NCBI GenBank assembly: GCA_009693245.1
Contig: SHXO01000022.1
Location: 1-35,432 of the forward strand
Reading direction: 5' to 3'
DNA length: 35,432 bases
Source of the DNA: Betaproteobacteria bacterium
GTDB taxonomy: Bacteria; Pseudomonadota; Gammaproteobacteria; Burkholderiales; SHXO01
A program made the translations under genes and the position numbers. Numbering within the stretch: position 1 is the first letter of the stretch; every line of letters begins with the position of its first letter. Positions 1 to 8,026 of this stretch are shown piece by piece. The notes under the pieces are model-generated. The model did not search any database. It was not told the DNA's origin and saw only the letters and a list, made by a program, of their open reading frames with translations.

Positions 1-51
1 GCCTTCCCTGTATTGTCGCTGTGGCTGCCGAGGACGCTGGGTTTGTCCTAG
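1..51 (+). CDS. C-terminal end of a probable TRAP transporter large permease (DctM-like), partial
   Basis: Frame 1 is open from the window edge and ends in TAG at 49-51, giving a tail that reads AFPVLSLWLPRTLGLS. Large TRAP permeases (DctM) commonly end with a phenylalanine-proline, a short hydrophobic stretch and a WLP motif, which is why I propose this family. Only 16 residues are visible, so this is a pattern match on a short tail and could be coincidence. The gene would be transcribed toward the CcmI fragment that follows. Bases 52-230 show no convincing gene. Confidence 0.35.
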   Translation, partial: AFPVLSLWLPRTLGLS

Positions 52-230
52 AAAGAGCTATTGCCGGCGAAGGGCGGTGTTGGCCGGCGCTCCCTATATA
101 CTAGGCCGGATTTGAATCCGAAAAGAGCGAAACATGAAGAGAATAACGAAGGCGGGCTTGAGTGGAGTAAGAACGACAATTTGAATACCGAGGATTCCGT
201 GACGCGAAGATATTTTTCTCTAGGGTTTAG

Positions 231-521
231 ATGGGACTTCCAGTGGCTATGACGCTAGGGTTCTGGATTTTGGCAGTGCTGATGTCCCTCGCGATTCTAC
301 GTGTGAGCGGGCCAACGTTTCCCGCGAAATTTCACTTGGACGATGCTCTGGCGATGTCCCCAGCGATGAAACTCAGCGATTTCCCCGTTGTGAAACTCGT
401 GGCTCGCGTCTCACGTTCTGGCAATGTGCAAGCTCAGCCGGGGGATTTCGAGGGAAGTGTTGCCTCCGTAAGACTCGGCACTGCTTCGTTGAACCTTGTA
501 ATCGACCGCGTGGTGCCATAA
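231..521 (+). pseudogene. isolated C-terminal fragment of cytochrome c biogenesis protein CcmI
   Basis: The 96-codon frame is open from ATG 231 to TAA at 519-521. From about residue 23 it matches the C-terminal domain of CcmI (the CcmH C-terminal part): LAILR, then FHLDDALAMSPAMKLSDFP, then VARVSRSGN, QPGDFEG and a VIDRVVP end. In the full protein this domain follows a membrane N-terminus and TPR repeats and assists haem attachment to apocytochromes. Here the TPR part is absent and the first 22 residues look like scrambled family sequence rather than a natural start. No ribosome-binding site stands out before ATG 231. I read it as a decayed remnant. A very short free-standing protein with one N-terminal membrane helix is the alternative. 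Confidence 0.6.
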
Positions 522-531
522 CCCAGGCGGT

Positions 532-1509
532 CTACTTCGCAGTTGCCTTCGCGTGATAGCTCCACGTACCGGCCAGCGCGCCCACAATGCCCTTGGGCAG
601 GAAGACGATGAACAGCACGAGCATCAAGCCGTAGAGGGCCGTATCGAGGCCGTGGATGGCGTTACCCCACACAATCCGCAGCGATTCGGCAAGCATCAAG
701 GTAAAGATCGCTCCAACGGTGGGTCCCAGGCGAACGAACATGCCACCAGCAATGGCGCCAAACACCATTTGCAAGCTCACACCGATTCCGCAAACCGTCT
801 CCGGATTGACGTAGAGTTGGTATTGGGCGTACATCACACCTCCCACGCATGTCAGCATTGCCGAGAGCAACGTTACGCCGAGCTTGAGTTTCGTGACGTT
901 GATGCCCACCGACGCGGCAGCCTCTTCTTCTTGGCTGATGGCCTCAAGTGCCAGCCTGGCCATGGAACGGTCCACCTGCCCCCACACCCATAGGCCGAAA
1001 ATCCAAAGTGCCAGCATGATATAGAACCAGGTGAATTTGGATGAGAACTGCATCGCGCTTAGCGATGCCACGCGATCCGCCAAGGCGGTTCGCGGGGTGA
1101 TGCCGAGCGAGCCTCCGGTTTGGTCACGCAACGCGACGATGATCATGCGCGCCACTTCGGAAAGGGCAAGAGTGACGAGCGCGAAGTAATGGCCGACAAT
1201 CTTGAGGCGAAAGCAGGGATAGCCGATCACGAAGGCCACGCCGGCGGCTACGGCAAGTGATAGGGGCAACCCGATCCAGGGCGAGAGGCCATAGTGATTC
1301 CAACCCATTACCACGCCGTAGGCGCCAATCCCCAAGAAGGCGCCGTGGCCAAGGCTCACCATGCCCAGCCGCCCCATGATCGCCCAACTTGTATAAACGA
1401 ATCCCCATAACAAGCACATGATGACCAGGTGCAGCGGGTAGTCTCCGATTCCACTTAACGGAACCAGCGCCAGGGCCGCTACGCCCAGCCAGGGGAGAAT
1501 GCGTCTCAC
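532..1509 (-). CDS. livM: branched-chain-type ABC transporter permease LivM
   Basis: This 325-residue integral membrane protein is one of the two permeases of a Liv/HAAT importer. The sequence shows the LivM hallmarks: a run of hydrophobic segments, the WAIMGRLGMVSLGHGAFLGIGAY region typical of this family's second segment, an EAA-type coupling loop around SQEEEAAASVGINV that contacts the ATPases, and a C-terminal LPKGIVG motif. I chose GTG at 1509 because it overlaps the LivH stop (GTGA), which implies translational coupling, and because the longer frame upstream only shadows LivH. It is the last gene of the minus-strand unit binding protein-livG-livF-livH-livM. The substrate is unknown; homologues carry amino acids, amides, short acids or aromatic acids. 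Confidence 0.9.
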   Translation of the reverse strand: MRRILPWLGVAALALVPLSGIGDYPLHLVIMCLLWGFVYTSWAIMGRLGMVSLGHGAFLGIGAYGVVMGWNHYGLSPWIGLPLSLAVAAGVAFVIGYPCFRLKIVGHYFALVTLALSEVARMIIVALRDQTGGSLGITPRTALADRVASLSAMQFSSKFTWFYIMLALWIFGLWVWGQVDRSMARLALEAISQEEEAAASVGINVTKLKLGVTLLSAMLTCVGGVMYAQYQLYVNPETVCGIGVSLQMVFGAIAGGMFVRLGPTVGAIFTLMLAESLRIVWGNAIHGLDTALYGLMLVLFIVFLPKGIVGALAGTWSYHAKATAK

Positions 1510-2378
1510 GATTTCCTTCCCAGTAAGCCTTGGGGGCGCCAGAACATAGCCGCGATGAAGAACACAAAAGCGATCACGTATCCCCACTCCAGATGGAAGA
1601 AGTAACCGCCCACGGCGATGAATTGCGCGAAGATGAACGCGGCGATGAAACCGCCGATCATGTTTCCCAACCCTCCCAGTACACAGACAAGAAAAGAGAC
1701 CGGCCCGAAGGAAAGGCCGATTCCGGGATGAATGTCGTATTGCAATACCAGCAAGCACGCCGCCAGGCCCGCGAGGCTGCCGCCCATGGCGGAGGTCACA
1801 ATAAAGATCCAGTTGGCGTCCACCCCCATGAGGGGCATGATGCCGCGGTCTTGCGAGATGGCGCGAATGGCGGTGCCGAGGTAAGTGCGCGTCAAGAAGA
1901 AATACAAGGCGAGCATGGTGGCGAGTGCGATGAGGAAGGCGATGATGCGCGCAAGGCTGAGCGAGAGTTCGCCGAGTGCCACGGGTGGCAATTGAATACC
2001 GAGATTCTTGAATTCGATGCCGAAGGCCAAGGTGGCGGCACCTTGCAAGAAAAACAGCACGCCACCGGTGACAAGCAATTGGTTGATGGGCTCAGCCGTG
2101 AGTACAGGCCGAATGACGAACTGATGCAACGCCGCTCCCATCACCGCGACAAGCGACATACACGCCGGAAACGCCAGCCATAGAGGCCAGCCAAATACCG
2201 TGTGTAAGTAGTACACCGCATACATGCCCACCATGACCAATTCGGCGTAGCAGATCCAGACCACGTCGATGACACCTAAGACCAGGTTCAAGCCCAGGGA
2301 CAAGAGTGCTAGGATGCCGCCTAGTAGCACGCCGTTGAGTACCGCCTCCAGCAGGAACACATCGAAGATTTCGTTCAT
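1506..2378 (-). CDS. livH: branched-chain-type ABC transporter permease LivH
   Basis: This 290-residue membrane protein is the partner permease to LivM. It opens with the classical LivH N-terminus (a short segment, then GVLLGGILALLSLGLNLVLGVI) and contains LGTAIRAISQDRGIMPLMGVD, the cytoplasmic coupling loop, and a C-terminal FIAAMFWRPQGLLGRKS like most LivH proteins. Its ATG overlaps the stop of livF by four bases (ATGA at 2375-2378), and its stop overlaps the GTG of livM, so the three are tightly coupled. Length is normal for the family (about 290). The substrate cannot be told from the permease. Confidence 0.92.
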   Translation of the reverse strand: MNEIFDVFLLEAVLNGVLLGGILALLSLGLNLVLGVIDVVWICYAELVMVGMYAVYYLHTVFGWPLWLAFPACMSLVAVMGAALHQFVIRPVLTAEPINQLLVTGGVLFFLQGAATLAFGIEFKNLGIQLPPVALGELSLSLARIIAFLIALATMLALYFFLTRTYLGTAIRAISQDRGIMPLMGVDANWIFIVTSAMGGSLAGLAACLLVLQYDIHPGIGLSFGPVSFLVCVLGGLGNMIGGFIAAFIFAQFIAVGGYFFHLEWGYVIAFVFFIAAMFWRPQGLLGRKS

Positions 2379-3079
2379 AGGCCCAGGTACGCCTTTTTGA
2401 CTTCGTCTTTCCGCGCGAGCTGCGCGGCGGCGCCGCTTGCCTTGATGCGGCCAGTTTCCAGAAGATAGGCGCGATCCGCGAGCTTGAGCACTTGCTGAAC
2501 ATTCTGCTCGACGATCAGCACCGTGTAGCCCTCCTTGATCATGGTGCGCACGGCCTCGAAGATCGATTGCACCACCACGGGTGCGAGTCCGGCCGAAGGC
2601 TCATCGAGCAGCAGCAAGCGCGGGCCTGACATGAGCGCGCGGCCGATGGCGCACATCTGTTGCTCGCCTCCCGATAGAGTGCCGGCGGGTTGCAGGCGCC
2701 GTTCCTTCATGCGCGGAAACAGCTCGTACACACGCGCCAGGCGCTCGGCGAATTTTTCTCGGGCCGCGGGACAAAACGCGCCGATACGCAAGTTATCCTC
2801 GACGCTCAAGCGCGGAAACAGGCGGCGGTTCTCCGGGACGTGCGCCATGCCGTGGCCCACCACTTGGTGCGCCGGTATCCGATTCAAGGCGGTGCCATCG
2901 AGGACCATGCTGCCGGAGGTCGTATCGATCAAGCGCGAGATCACGCGCAGCAAGGTGGTTTTCCCCGCGCCATTGGGGCCGATGACCGCGACGGTCTCCC
3001 CGGCATTGACGGCAAGGGTGACGTCGAAGAGCACCTGAAATCCGCCGTAGCCCGCGCATACGTTGGTTAGGGTGAGCAC
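2375..3079 (-). CDS. livF: branched-chain-type ABC transporter ATPase LivF
   Basis: This 234-residue ATP-binding subunit energises the LivHM pore. It has a Walker A motif GPNGAGKTT, a Q-loop, the LivF-type MAHVPENRRLFPRLSVEDNLRIGAF segment, the signature LSGGEQQM, the Walker B region LLLLDEPSAGLAP and the switch histidine region EQNV. The start codon is GTG at 3079, three bases after the livG stop, and the stop overlaps the livH start. Length is standard. The signature motif is canonical, in contrast to the partner LivG. Confidence 0.93.
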   Translation of the reverse strand: MLTLTNVCAGYGGFQVLFDVTLAVNAGETVAVIGPNGAGKTTLLRVISRLIDTTSGSMVLDGTALNRIPAHQVVGHGMAHVPENRRLFPRLSVEDNLRIGAFCPAAREKFAERLARVYELFPRMKERRLQPAGTLSGGEQQMCAIGRALMSGPRLLLLDEPSAGLAPVVVQSIFEAVRTMIKEGYTVLIVEQNVQQVLKLADRAYLLETGRIKASGAAAQLARKDEVKKAYLGL

Positions 3080-3082
3080 GGC

Positions 3083-3841
3083 TTAGCGATCCTTTCCAGC
3101 CACGCTAGCTTGCACTTCCACAGCATCGGTGCCCAGATAGACCTCGATGACCTTGGGATCGTGCGCGATCTCTTGAGGAGTGCCTTGAGCCACGATTTCT
3201 CCGTGATCCAGCACCACGCAGCGATCGGCGACGCGCATCAACACGCCCATGATGTGCTCGACCCAAATAATGGTGATGCCATGTTGCGTGCGGATTCGGT
3301 GCAACATGTCCGCTGCTTGGTCCATTTCGTGTTCGTCGAGGCCTCCCAGGGACTCGTCCGCGAGCAGCAGTTTGGGCTCCGTGGCCAGCGCACGCGCAAG
3401 CTCCAGTTTCTTTAATCCCGCGGCACCGAGAGCTTCGGTGCGCGCGTGCGAGTCCGAGGGTAGATTGACAAGTTGGAGTATCTCCGCCGCTCTCCCGAAG
3501 GCGCGCTCGCGCGAAGGGCGTTTTTGGGCCCCGTAATGCGCGGCGAGTGCTACATTTTCCAACAGAGAAAGCCTGTGGAAGGGCCGGGGAATTTGATGGG
3601 TACGAGCAATCCCCTCGTGCGCCACGCGGTAAGGCGGATATCCCGCGATCTCACGTCCTTGAAAACGCACGCAACCGGCCGACGGAGCCAGTGCACCGGC
3701 GATTAAATTGAAGGTCGTGCTCTTTCCGGAACCGTTGGGGCCAATGAGCCCCAGGATCTCTCCCTCTCTAACGTCGAAGGAAATCCCGTTGACGGCGGTG
3801 AATCCGCCGAAGCGCTTGGTCAACCCGCTGACGGATAGCAT
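3083..3841 (-). CDS. livG: branched-chain-type ABC transporter ATPase LivG
   Basis: This 252-residue ATPase pairs with LivF. I set the start at ATG 3841 (MLSVSGLTKRFGGF), where the LivG fold begins; the open frame runs about 100 codons further back but that part only shadows the binding-protein gene. Walker A is GPNGSGKST, the family segment GIARTHQIPRPFHRLSLLENV is present, and the Walker B strand is LLLADESLGGL. The signature loop is unusual: where LivG normally has LSYGQ or LAYGD it reads LGAAGLKKLELARALA. The second LivG at 18.8 kb also has a non-canonical loop. The gene follows the binding protein by 26 bases. Confidence 0.92.
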   Translation of the reverse strand: MLSVSGLTKRFGGFTAVNGISFDVREGEILGLIGPNGSGKSTTFNLIAGALAPSAGCVRFQGREIAGYPPYRVAHEGIARTHQIPRPFHRLSLLENVALAAHYGAQKRPSRERAFGRAAEILQLVNLPSDSHARTEALGAAGLKKLELARALATEPKLLLADESLGGLDEHEMDQAADMLHRIRTQHGITIIWVEHIMGVLMRVADRCVVLDHGEIVAQGTPQEIAHDPKVIEVYLGTDAVEVQASVAGKDR

Positions 3842-3867
3842 GACTCTTAAAGCCTCGCCCTTTCTCC

Positions 3868-5157
3868 TTACTGATTGGAAAACCGGTGCGTCTTGGGCCA
3901 GGGAAACACCGGTTCCGCGGTGCGCAGCTTGGCGGGCCACACGACCTTTGCATCGCCGCCAACGTATTGCGTGATCACGGGGTAGGAGCGTTCGTTTTGT
4001 CCCGACATCGAGTGGCCGGGCGCGTGGAATTTCACGCCATAACCTTGGATGGTGCCACCATCCGGGATGTCCGTATCCAGGGCTGCTTTGCGCAGGGCCT
4101 CCGGATCGATACCTTTGTATTTCTCGATGGCGCGCGGCAGCACGCCGGTTAAGAAGATCCACGTTTGGTTGAATCCCATGGAAACATGAGGAGGAATTTC
4201 GTCCGCCTTGGTTTGAGCCTTGTAGCGCTTGATCATCTCGGCGGTCAGTTTCACAAGCTCGGGCAATAGCGCCTTGGGATTGAGATGTTGCGCGGCGGGC
4301 GGGTCGACGCTCATGATGTTCTCGGCATCCGGGCCAAGGGCCTCATGCAGTTTGTCGAATTGGCTGTAGCCGGCGCCATGGCCAATAAGCGCCGCCCACT
4401 TCAAACCTTGTTCGCGTGCTTGGCGCCAAAACAACGTAATGTCCGGGTTGTAGCCCGTGTGCAAGATCACGTCGGCACGCGCGCGGCGAAGCTTGGTGAT
4501 GAGGCTCGATAGGTCCGGCGCGGTGGCCGAATAGCCTTCCTTCAGCGCGATCTGGATTCCGAGCTTCTTGCAGACTTCCTCGTTGGCCGCGGCCACGCCG
4601 GATCCATAGGGACCGTCTTCGTACAAGATGGCGACCTTGACATCCTTCGGCTCCTTGTTGAGTTTCGTCTTGGCGTTTTCGGCGATGAACATGCAGGAGG
4701 CCGCGCCGAATTGATCGGTGTGTGCTTGCGGCCGGAAGACATAGCGCAGGTTCTTGTCCTTGAATACCGCGGAGGCTGTACAAACGTTAGCCCACATGAA
4801 TTTCTTGGCGGCATCTACTTTTTGCGCCATGGGAACGCAGTGCGCGCTCGAATAAACGCCCATGATCAGATTTACTTTTTCCTGGTCTAGAAGGCGCGTG
4901 GCTTCGTTGATGGCAACCTCGGCTTTGGATTGCGCGTCGGCGTAAATCGCGTTGATCTTATAACCGGAAACGCCGCCGCGCTCATTAATCATGTCGATGG
5001 CGATCTTCGTTCCGAGGGCGGCCGCCTGCGATCCGCCTGCGGCAAACGGGCCGCTATAGTCGTAAATGACGCCGATCTTCACTTCCTGCGCCACGGCGCC
5101 AAGGCCCGCGCACGTCGCGGCCAGCGCAATGGCGAATCTCGATAAACTTCCGCCCAT
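3868..5157 (-). CDS. periplasmic substrate-binding protein of a Liv-type ABC transporter
   Basis: This 429-residue protein has a signal peptide (MGGSLSRFAIALAATCAGLGAVAQ) followed by EVKIGVIYDYSGPFAAGGSQAA, the standard opening of the Peripla_BP_6/LivK-like fold. Two ATGs are possible, 5163 and 5157. A GGAGG (complement of 5164-5168) lies directly against the first and six bases before the second, so 5157 is the better start. It heads the minus-strand importer operon. At about 430 residues it is longer than LivK of enteric bacteria and resembles the binding proteins that serve organic or aromatic acids in betaproteobacteria; that ligand class is inference. No lipobox is evident, so it is probably soluble in the periplasm. 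Confidence 0.9.
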   Translation of the reverse strand: MGGSLSRFAIALAATCAGLGAVAQEVKIGVIYDYSGPFAAGGSQAAALGTKIAIDMINERGGVSGYKINAIYADAQSKAEVAINEATRLLDQEKVNLIMGVYSSAHCVPMAQKVDAAKKFMWANVCTASAVFKDKNLRYVFRPQAHTDQFGAASCMFIAENAKTKLNKEPKDVKVAILYEDGPYGSGVAAANEEVCKKLGIQIALKEGYSATAPDLSSLITKLRRARADVILHTGYNPDITLFWRQAREQGLKWAALIGHGAGYSQFDKLHEALGPDAENIMSVDPPAAQHLNPKALLPELVKLTAEMIKRYKAQTKADEIPPHVSMGFNQTWIFLTGVLPRAIEKYKGIDPEALRKAALDTDIPDGGTIQGYGVKFHAPGHSMSGQNERSYPVITQYVGGDAKVVWPAKLRTAEPVFPWPKTHRFSNQ

Positions 5158-5180
5158 GATCATCCTCCCCGGATATTTAC

Positions 5181-5217
5181 GAACCGGCGGATAATGCCTG
5201 ACATCGTGGCCCGGTTC
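5181..5217. promoter_or_regulatory. inverted repeat in the divergent promoter region
   Basis: GAACCGG at 5181-5187 and CCGGTTC at 5211-5217 are perfect 7-base inverted repeats separated by 23 bases. They lie between the divergent binding-protein gene (minus) and the MetX-like gene (plus), so they could serve both as an operator. The arms are short and chance cannot be excluded. No clear sigma-70 boxes were assigned here. Confidence 0.25.
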
Positions 5218-5265
5218 AATGCGGCCAGCCCATACCCTTAAGCGATACTCTGGAGGATAAAAGTC

Positions 5266-6330
5266 ATGTTGCCCCAAATTCGCACTGGATTGCTTGCCAT
5301 GGTGCTGGTCTTAGGCCCCGGGCTTGTAGCGCGGGCCGATGAACCCAAGATCTTCACCCTCGCCAGCTTCACCTTCGAAAATGGCAAGACCCTGAACAAT
5401 ATGCGCGTGGCCTACGATACCCATGGAGAGTTGAACGCGGCGCGCGACAACGCCCTATTGGTCACCCATGGCGCCAGCCAGGGGCGAAACGGATACAAGA
5501 TATTCATCGGGCCGGGCAAGGCATTCGATACCAATAGGTATTTCGTCATAACGGTGGATGCCATCGGTGGCGGCGGGTCGAGTAAGCCGGCCGACGGATT
5601 GGGCGCGGAATTTCCCGCCTATGGCATTCGCGATATGGTCCGTGCGCAGTACGATCTGGTCACGAAGGGTCTGGGATTGAAGAGTTTGGTCGCGGTGGGC
5701 GGGCCGTCGATGGGCTCCTTCCAGGCGCTGGAGTGGGGCATTCACTTCCGTGACTTCATGAAGGGCCTGCTGCTCATAGTACCCAGTGCACGCAGCGACC
5801 GTCACGTGCATGCCATCTTCGATGCGGTGATCAGCACCATAAAATTGGATGGCAAGTGGAACTCCGGGAACTACACCGAGAACCCAGTGGATGGCATCGT
5901 CACGGCTGGCATGATCTACTTTCCATGGCTCTACAGCGATGAGCATCTCAATACGCTGGTGAGCGACGAGGACTACCAGAAAGCGCAGCGTGCTTTCGGC
6001 GCAGGCTGGGCCAAGGTGTGGGATGCCCGCGGCTTGATCTACCGTTACCAAGCCACGGCAAAGCACGATGTTTCGCAACCCTTCGGCGGAGATATGGCGG
6101 ATTCTCTGGGCCGGATCAAGGCCAAAACGCTCATCATGCCCGGCATGACGGACCGGACGCTACCCAGTTACATGGGGCGCGAGATTTATCGTGGCGTGAA
6201 GAATAGCGTGTACGTGGAAATCCCTTCCTACCTGGGGCATATCGCCTGTTGTCCCAGTAGCGAGGACACCGCGGAATATGTCTTTATTTCCGCTCAGATC
6301 AAGCGATTTCTGGCGGATTTGGCTCGCTAG
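5266..6330 (+). CDS. exported MetX-like alpha/beta hydrolase
   Basis: This 354-residue protein has a signal peptide (about residues 1-24, ending VARA before DEPK) and an alpha/beta-hydrolase domain of the homoserine acetyltransferase (MetX) type. The nucleophile elbow is GGPSMGSFQALEWG, giving Ser148; the acid is probably Asp296 in TDR and the base His325 in YLGHIA. The sequence LLVTHGASQGRNGYKIFIGPGKAFDTNRYFVITVD fits the MetX core, where the oxyanion region and an FDT...FFVI motif occur. Cytoplasmic MetX acylates homoserine, but this one is exported, so a methionine role is unlikely and it may be an esterase or acyltransferase. GGAGG at 5252-5256 precedes ATG 5266. It diverges from the Liv binding-protein gene and converges with the hydrolase-cytochrome gene six bases away. 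Confidence 0.8.
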   Translation: MLPQIRTGLLAMVLVLGPGLVARADEPKIFTLASFTFENGKTLNNMRVAYDTHGELNAARDNALLVTHGASQGRNGYKIFIGPGKAFDTNRYFVITVDAIGGGGSSKPADGLGAEFPAYGIRDMVRAQYDLVTKGLGLKSLVAVGGPSMGSFQALEWGIHFRDFMKGLLLIVPSARSDRHVHAIFDAVISTIKLDGKWNSGNYTENPVDGIVTAGMIYFPWLYSDEHLNTLVSDEDYQKAQRAFGAGWAKVWDARGLIYRYQATAKHDVSQPFGGDMADSLGRIKAKTLIMPGMTDRTLPSYMGREIYRGVKNSVYVEIPSYLGHIACCPSSEDTAEYVFISAQIKRFLADLAR

Positions 6331-6336
6331 GGGGTG

Positions 6337-8026
6337 TCATTTCGAACCCGCCCCGGGGGCGGCGCGTTCCTCGCGCGCCTTGTTCACCAGATCTAACAGC
6401 GGTTCTCGCGCCGCCTCGGCGATCAGGTTTGTTTTCACGCCTACCATGCTGGCGGCGAGCGCTTGCTGAAAGACAAAGCGTCTCCATACTTCGGGGGGGG
6501 TAATCCTCTAAAGGCAGGCCAAGGCCACCTTGTTTGGCGCCATCTTCGACGCGATTGTGATGCGCCAGGGAACCTATCCCGCGCAAGGTATGGCAAGACA
6601 GGCAGCCGTTGGTGTAAGTCAGCACGGGTTTGAGGCTCTCGGGCAGATTGGGAAAAGCTTGCAGAGGGGAAGTTTCCGCCAAGCTAAAGCTGCTGGCGGT
6701 GAGGCTCATACCGGCGCTGAAGCGCAGCCTCAGATGTTCAGGCGGCGCCTTGCGCACATAGAGCATGCCGCCCAGTCCACGATAGACGGAGGGCAGGGGC
6801 TTCTTGCGATCGACCCACGAATATTCCCGCTTGTTGCGATAGGGTACCACGAAGCGAAACAGATCTTTTTCGTCGTCGATGCCCACCACGATGGCAGCGT
6901 CGAGGTCAATCAGTTCCTGCAAGGGCCAGTAGTAGTTTTCGTTGCGTGTGTTGACGGTGCGCAGCCACCTGCCTTTGCCAGAGAGCGTTTTGATCAATTC
7001 CGCCACGGGTATGGCGTGATATGTCTTCAGCGGCATGGCCGCCAACTGGTAGCGGTGTTCCAGAATATGCGCGAACAAGAACTCCTGAAAACGATCATCG
7101 GCGGGATAGGACCGGATCAGGTCACTGTGCTGGCTCCAAAACGATAGGGAGGACAAAGGTGGCGAGAAAAACAAATGTTGGTCGGCGTCCACAAGCAAGC
7201 GTAGCGATTCGTCCATGGGCTTGACGCCGGTGAAGTCCATTACCAGATCTCGGCTAATGGCGTTTTCTTCGGCGCCAAGGCTGGCGATGGACTGGTGATT
7301 GGTACCGGGTACGGTTTGGTAGATCACCTGCGCGCCCGAGCGGTGCAATCGCAGCGCAAAGGCCTGTGCATCGCGGGCGAAGCCGTCGAGATCGCGTTCT
7401 CCCGCCAGGATGAGAAAGCGCATTCGAGGCCTATCGAGAATGGCGCTTGAGGGGAACGGTTCCTTGAACGCCGCGCCGATGAATTCCGCTACCTGTCCTT
7501 GGCGGGCAGGGCCGCCAAGATCGTGTAGCCCGCTCAGCGTGATGACGCCGGCGATGTCCGAAGTGCCCAGACCGAAGGTACGGAGGACGTCCGGGTCGAA
7601 GACAGGCCTGCTTACGATGAATCCGCCGGAAGAATGGCCCACCAGAAAGATGCGCCGGGTGTCGATTCGATAGCGGCTGGCCTCCCTCTTGAGCAGCGCC
7701 ATCGCCGCCGCCACATCTTGCAGAGGCGCCGGCCAGGGTGCGCCGGATAGCGAACGCGTCCGAACAACGGCCACGGCGGCGCCCTCGAAGCGCAGTTTGC
7801 TGCTGCCGTCGGCGAACTTGAAAAAGCGCTCATCGAGCGCTCCCCAGAATCCCCCTGGCACATAGATCAACAGCGGCGCGGCGTCCTGGCCGGCCGGGAG
7901 GTAGAGATTGAGGCGCTGTGCGGCGTGCGAACCGTAGGGTAGGCCGAGAAAAAAATCATCTCCGGCGTGGGCGCTAGAGCCTGCTAGCCACACCAGGAGG
8001 AGTGTTATGCGGGTTATCTCAATCAT
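6337..8026 (-). pseudogene. exported alpha/beta hydrolase fused to a C-terminal cytochrome c segment, frameshifted at a G8 run
   Basis: The protein begins with a signal peptide (residues 1-21, AHA before GDDF). An alpha/beta-hydrolase domain follows, with the GHSSGG elbow (Ser132), Asp212 in GERD and His244 in TNHQS. Residues about 265-460 form a middle region I do not recognise. A haem-binding CLSCH sits at 475-479, followed by LEDYPP. As sequenced, the frame then runs into an arginine-rich nonsense tail to 6299 that overlaps the convergent neighbour. Dropping one base from the G8 run at 6493-6500 restores EVWRRFVFQQALAASMVGVKTN and a stop at 6337, a 562-residue protein ending six bases from the neighbour. 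So the true frame is very probably the corrected one. The cause may be a sequencing error, a mutation or slippage. The start overlaps the CoA-transferase stop (ATGA). Confidence 0.75.
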
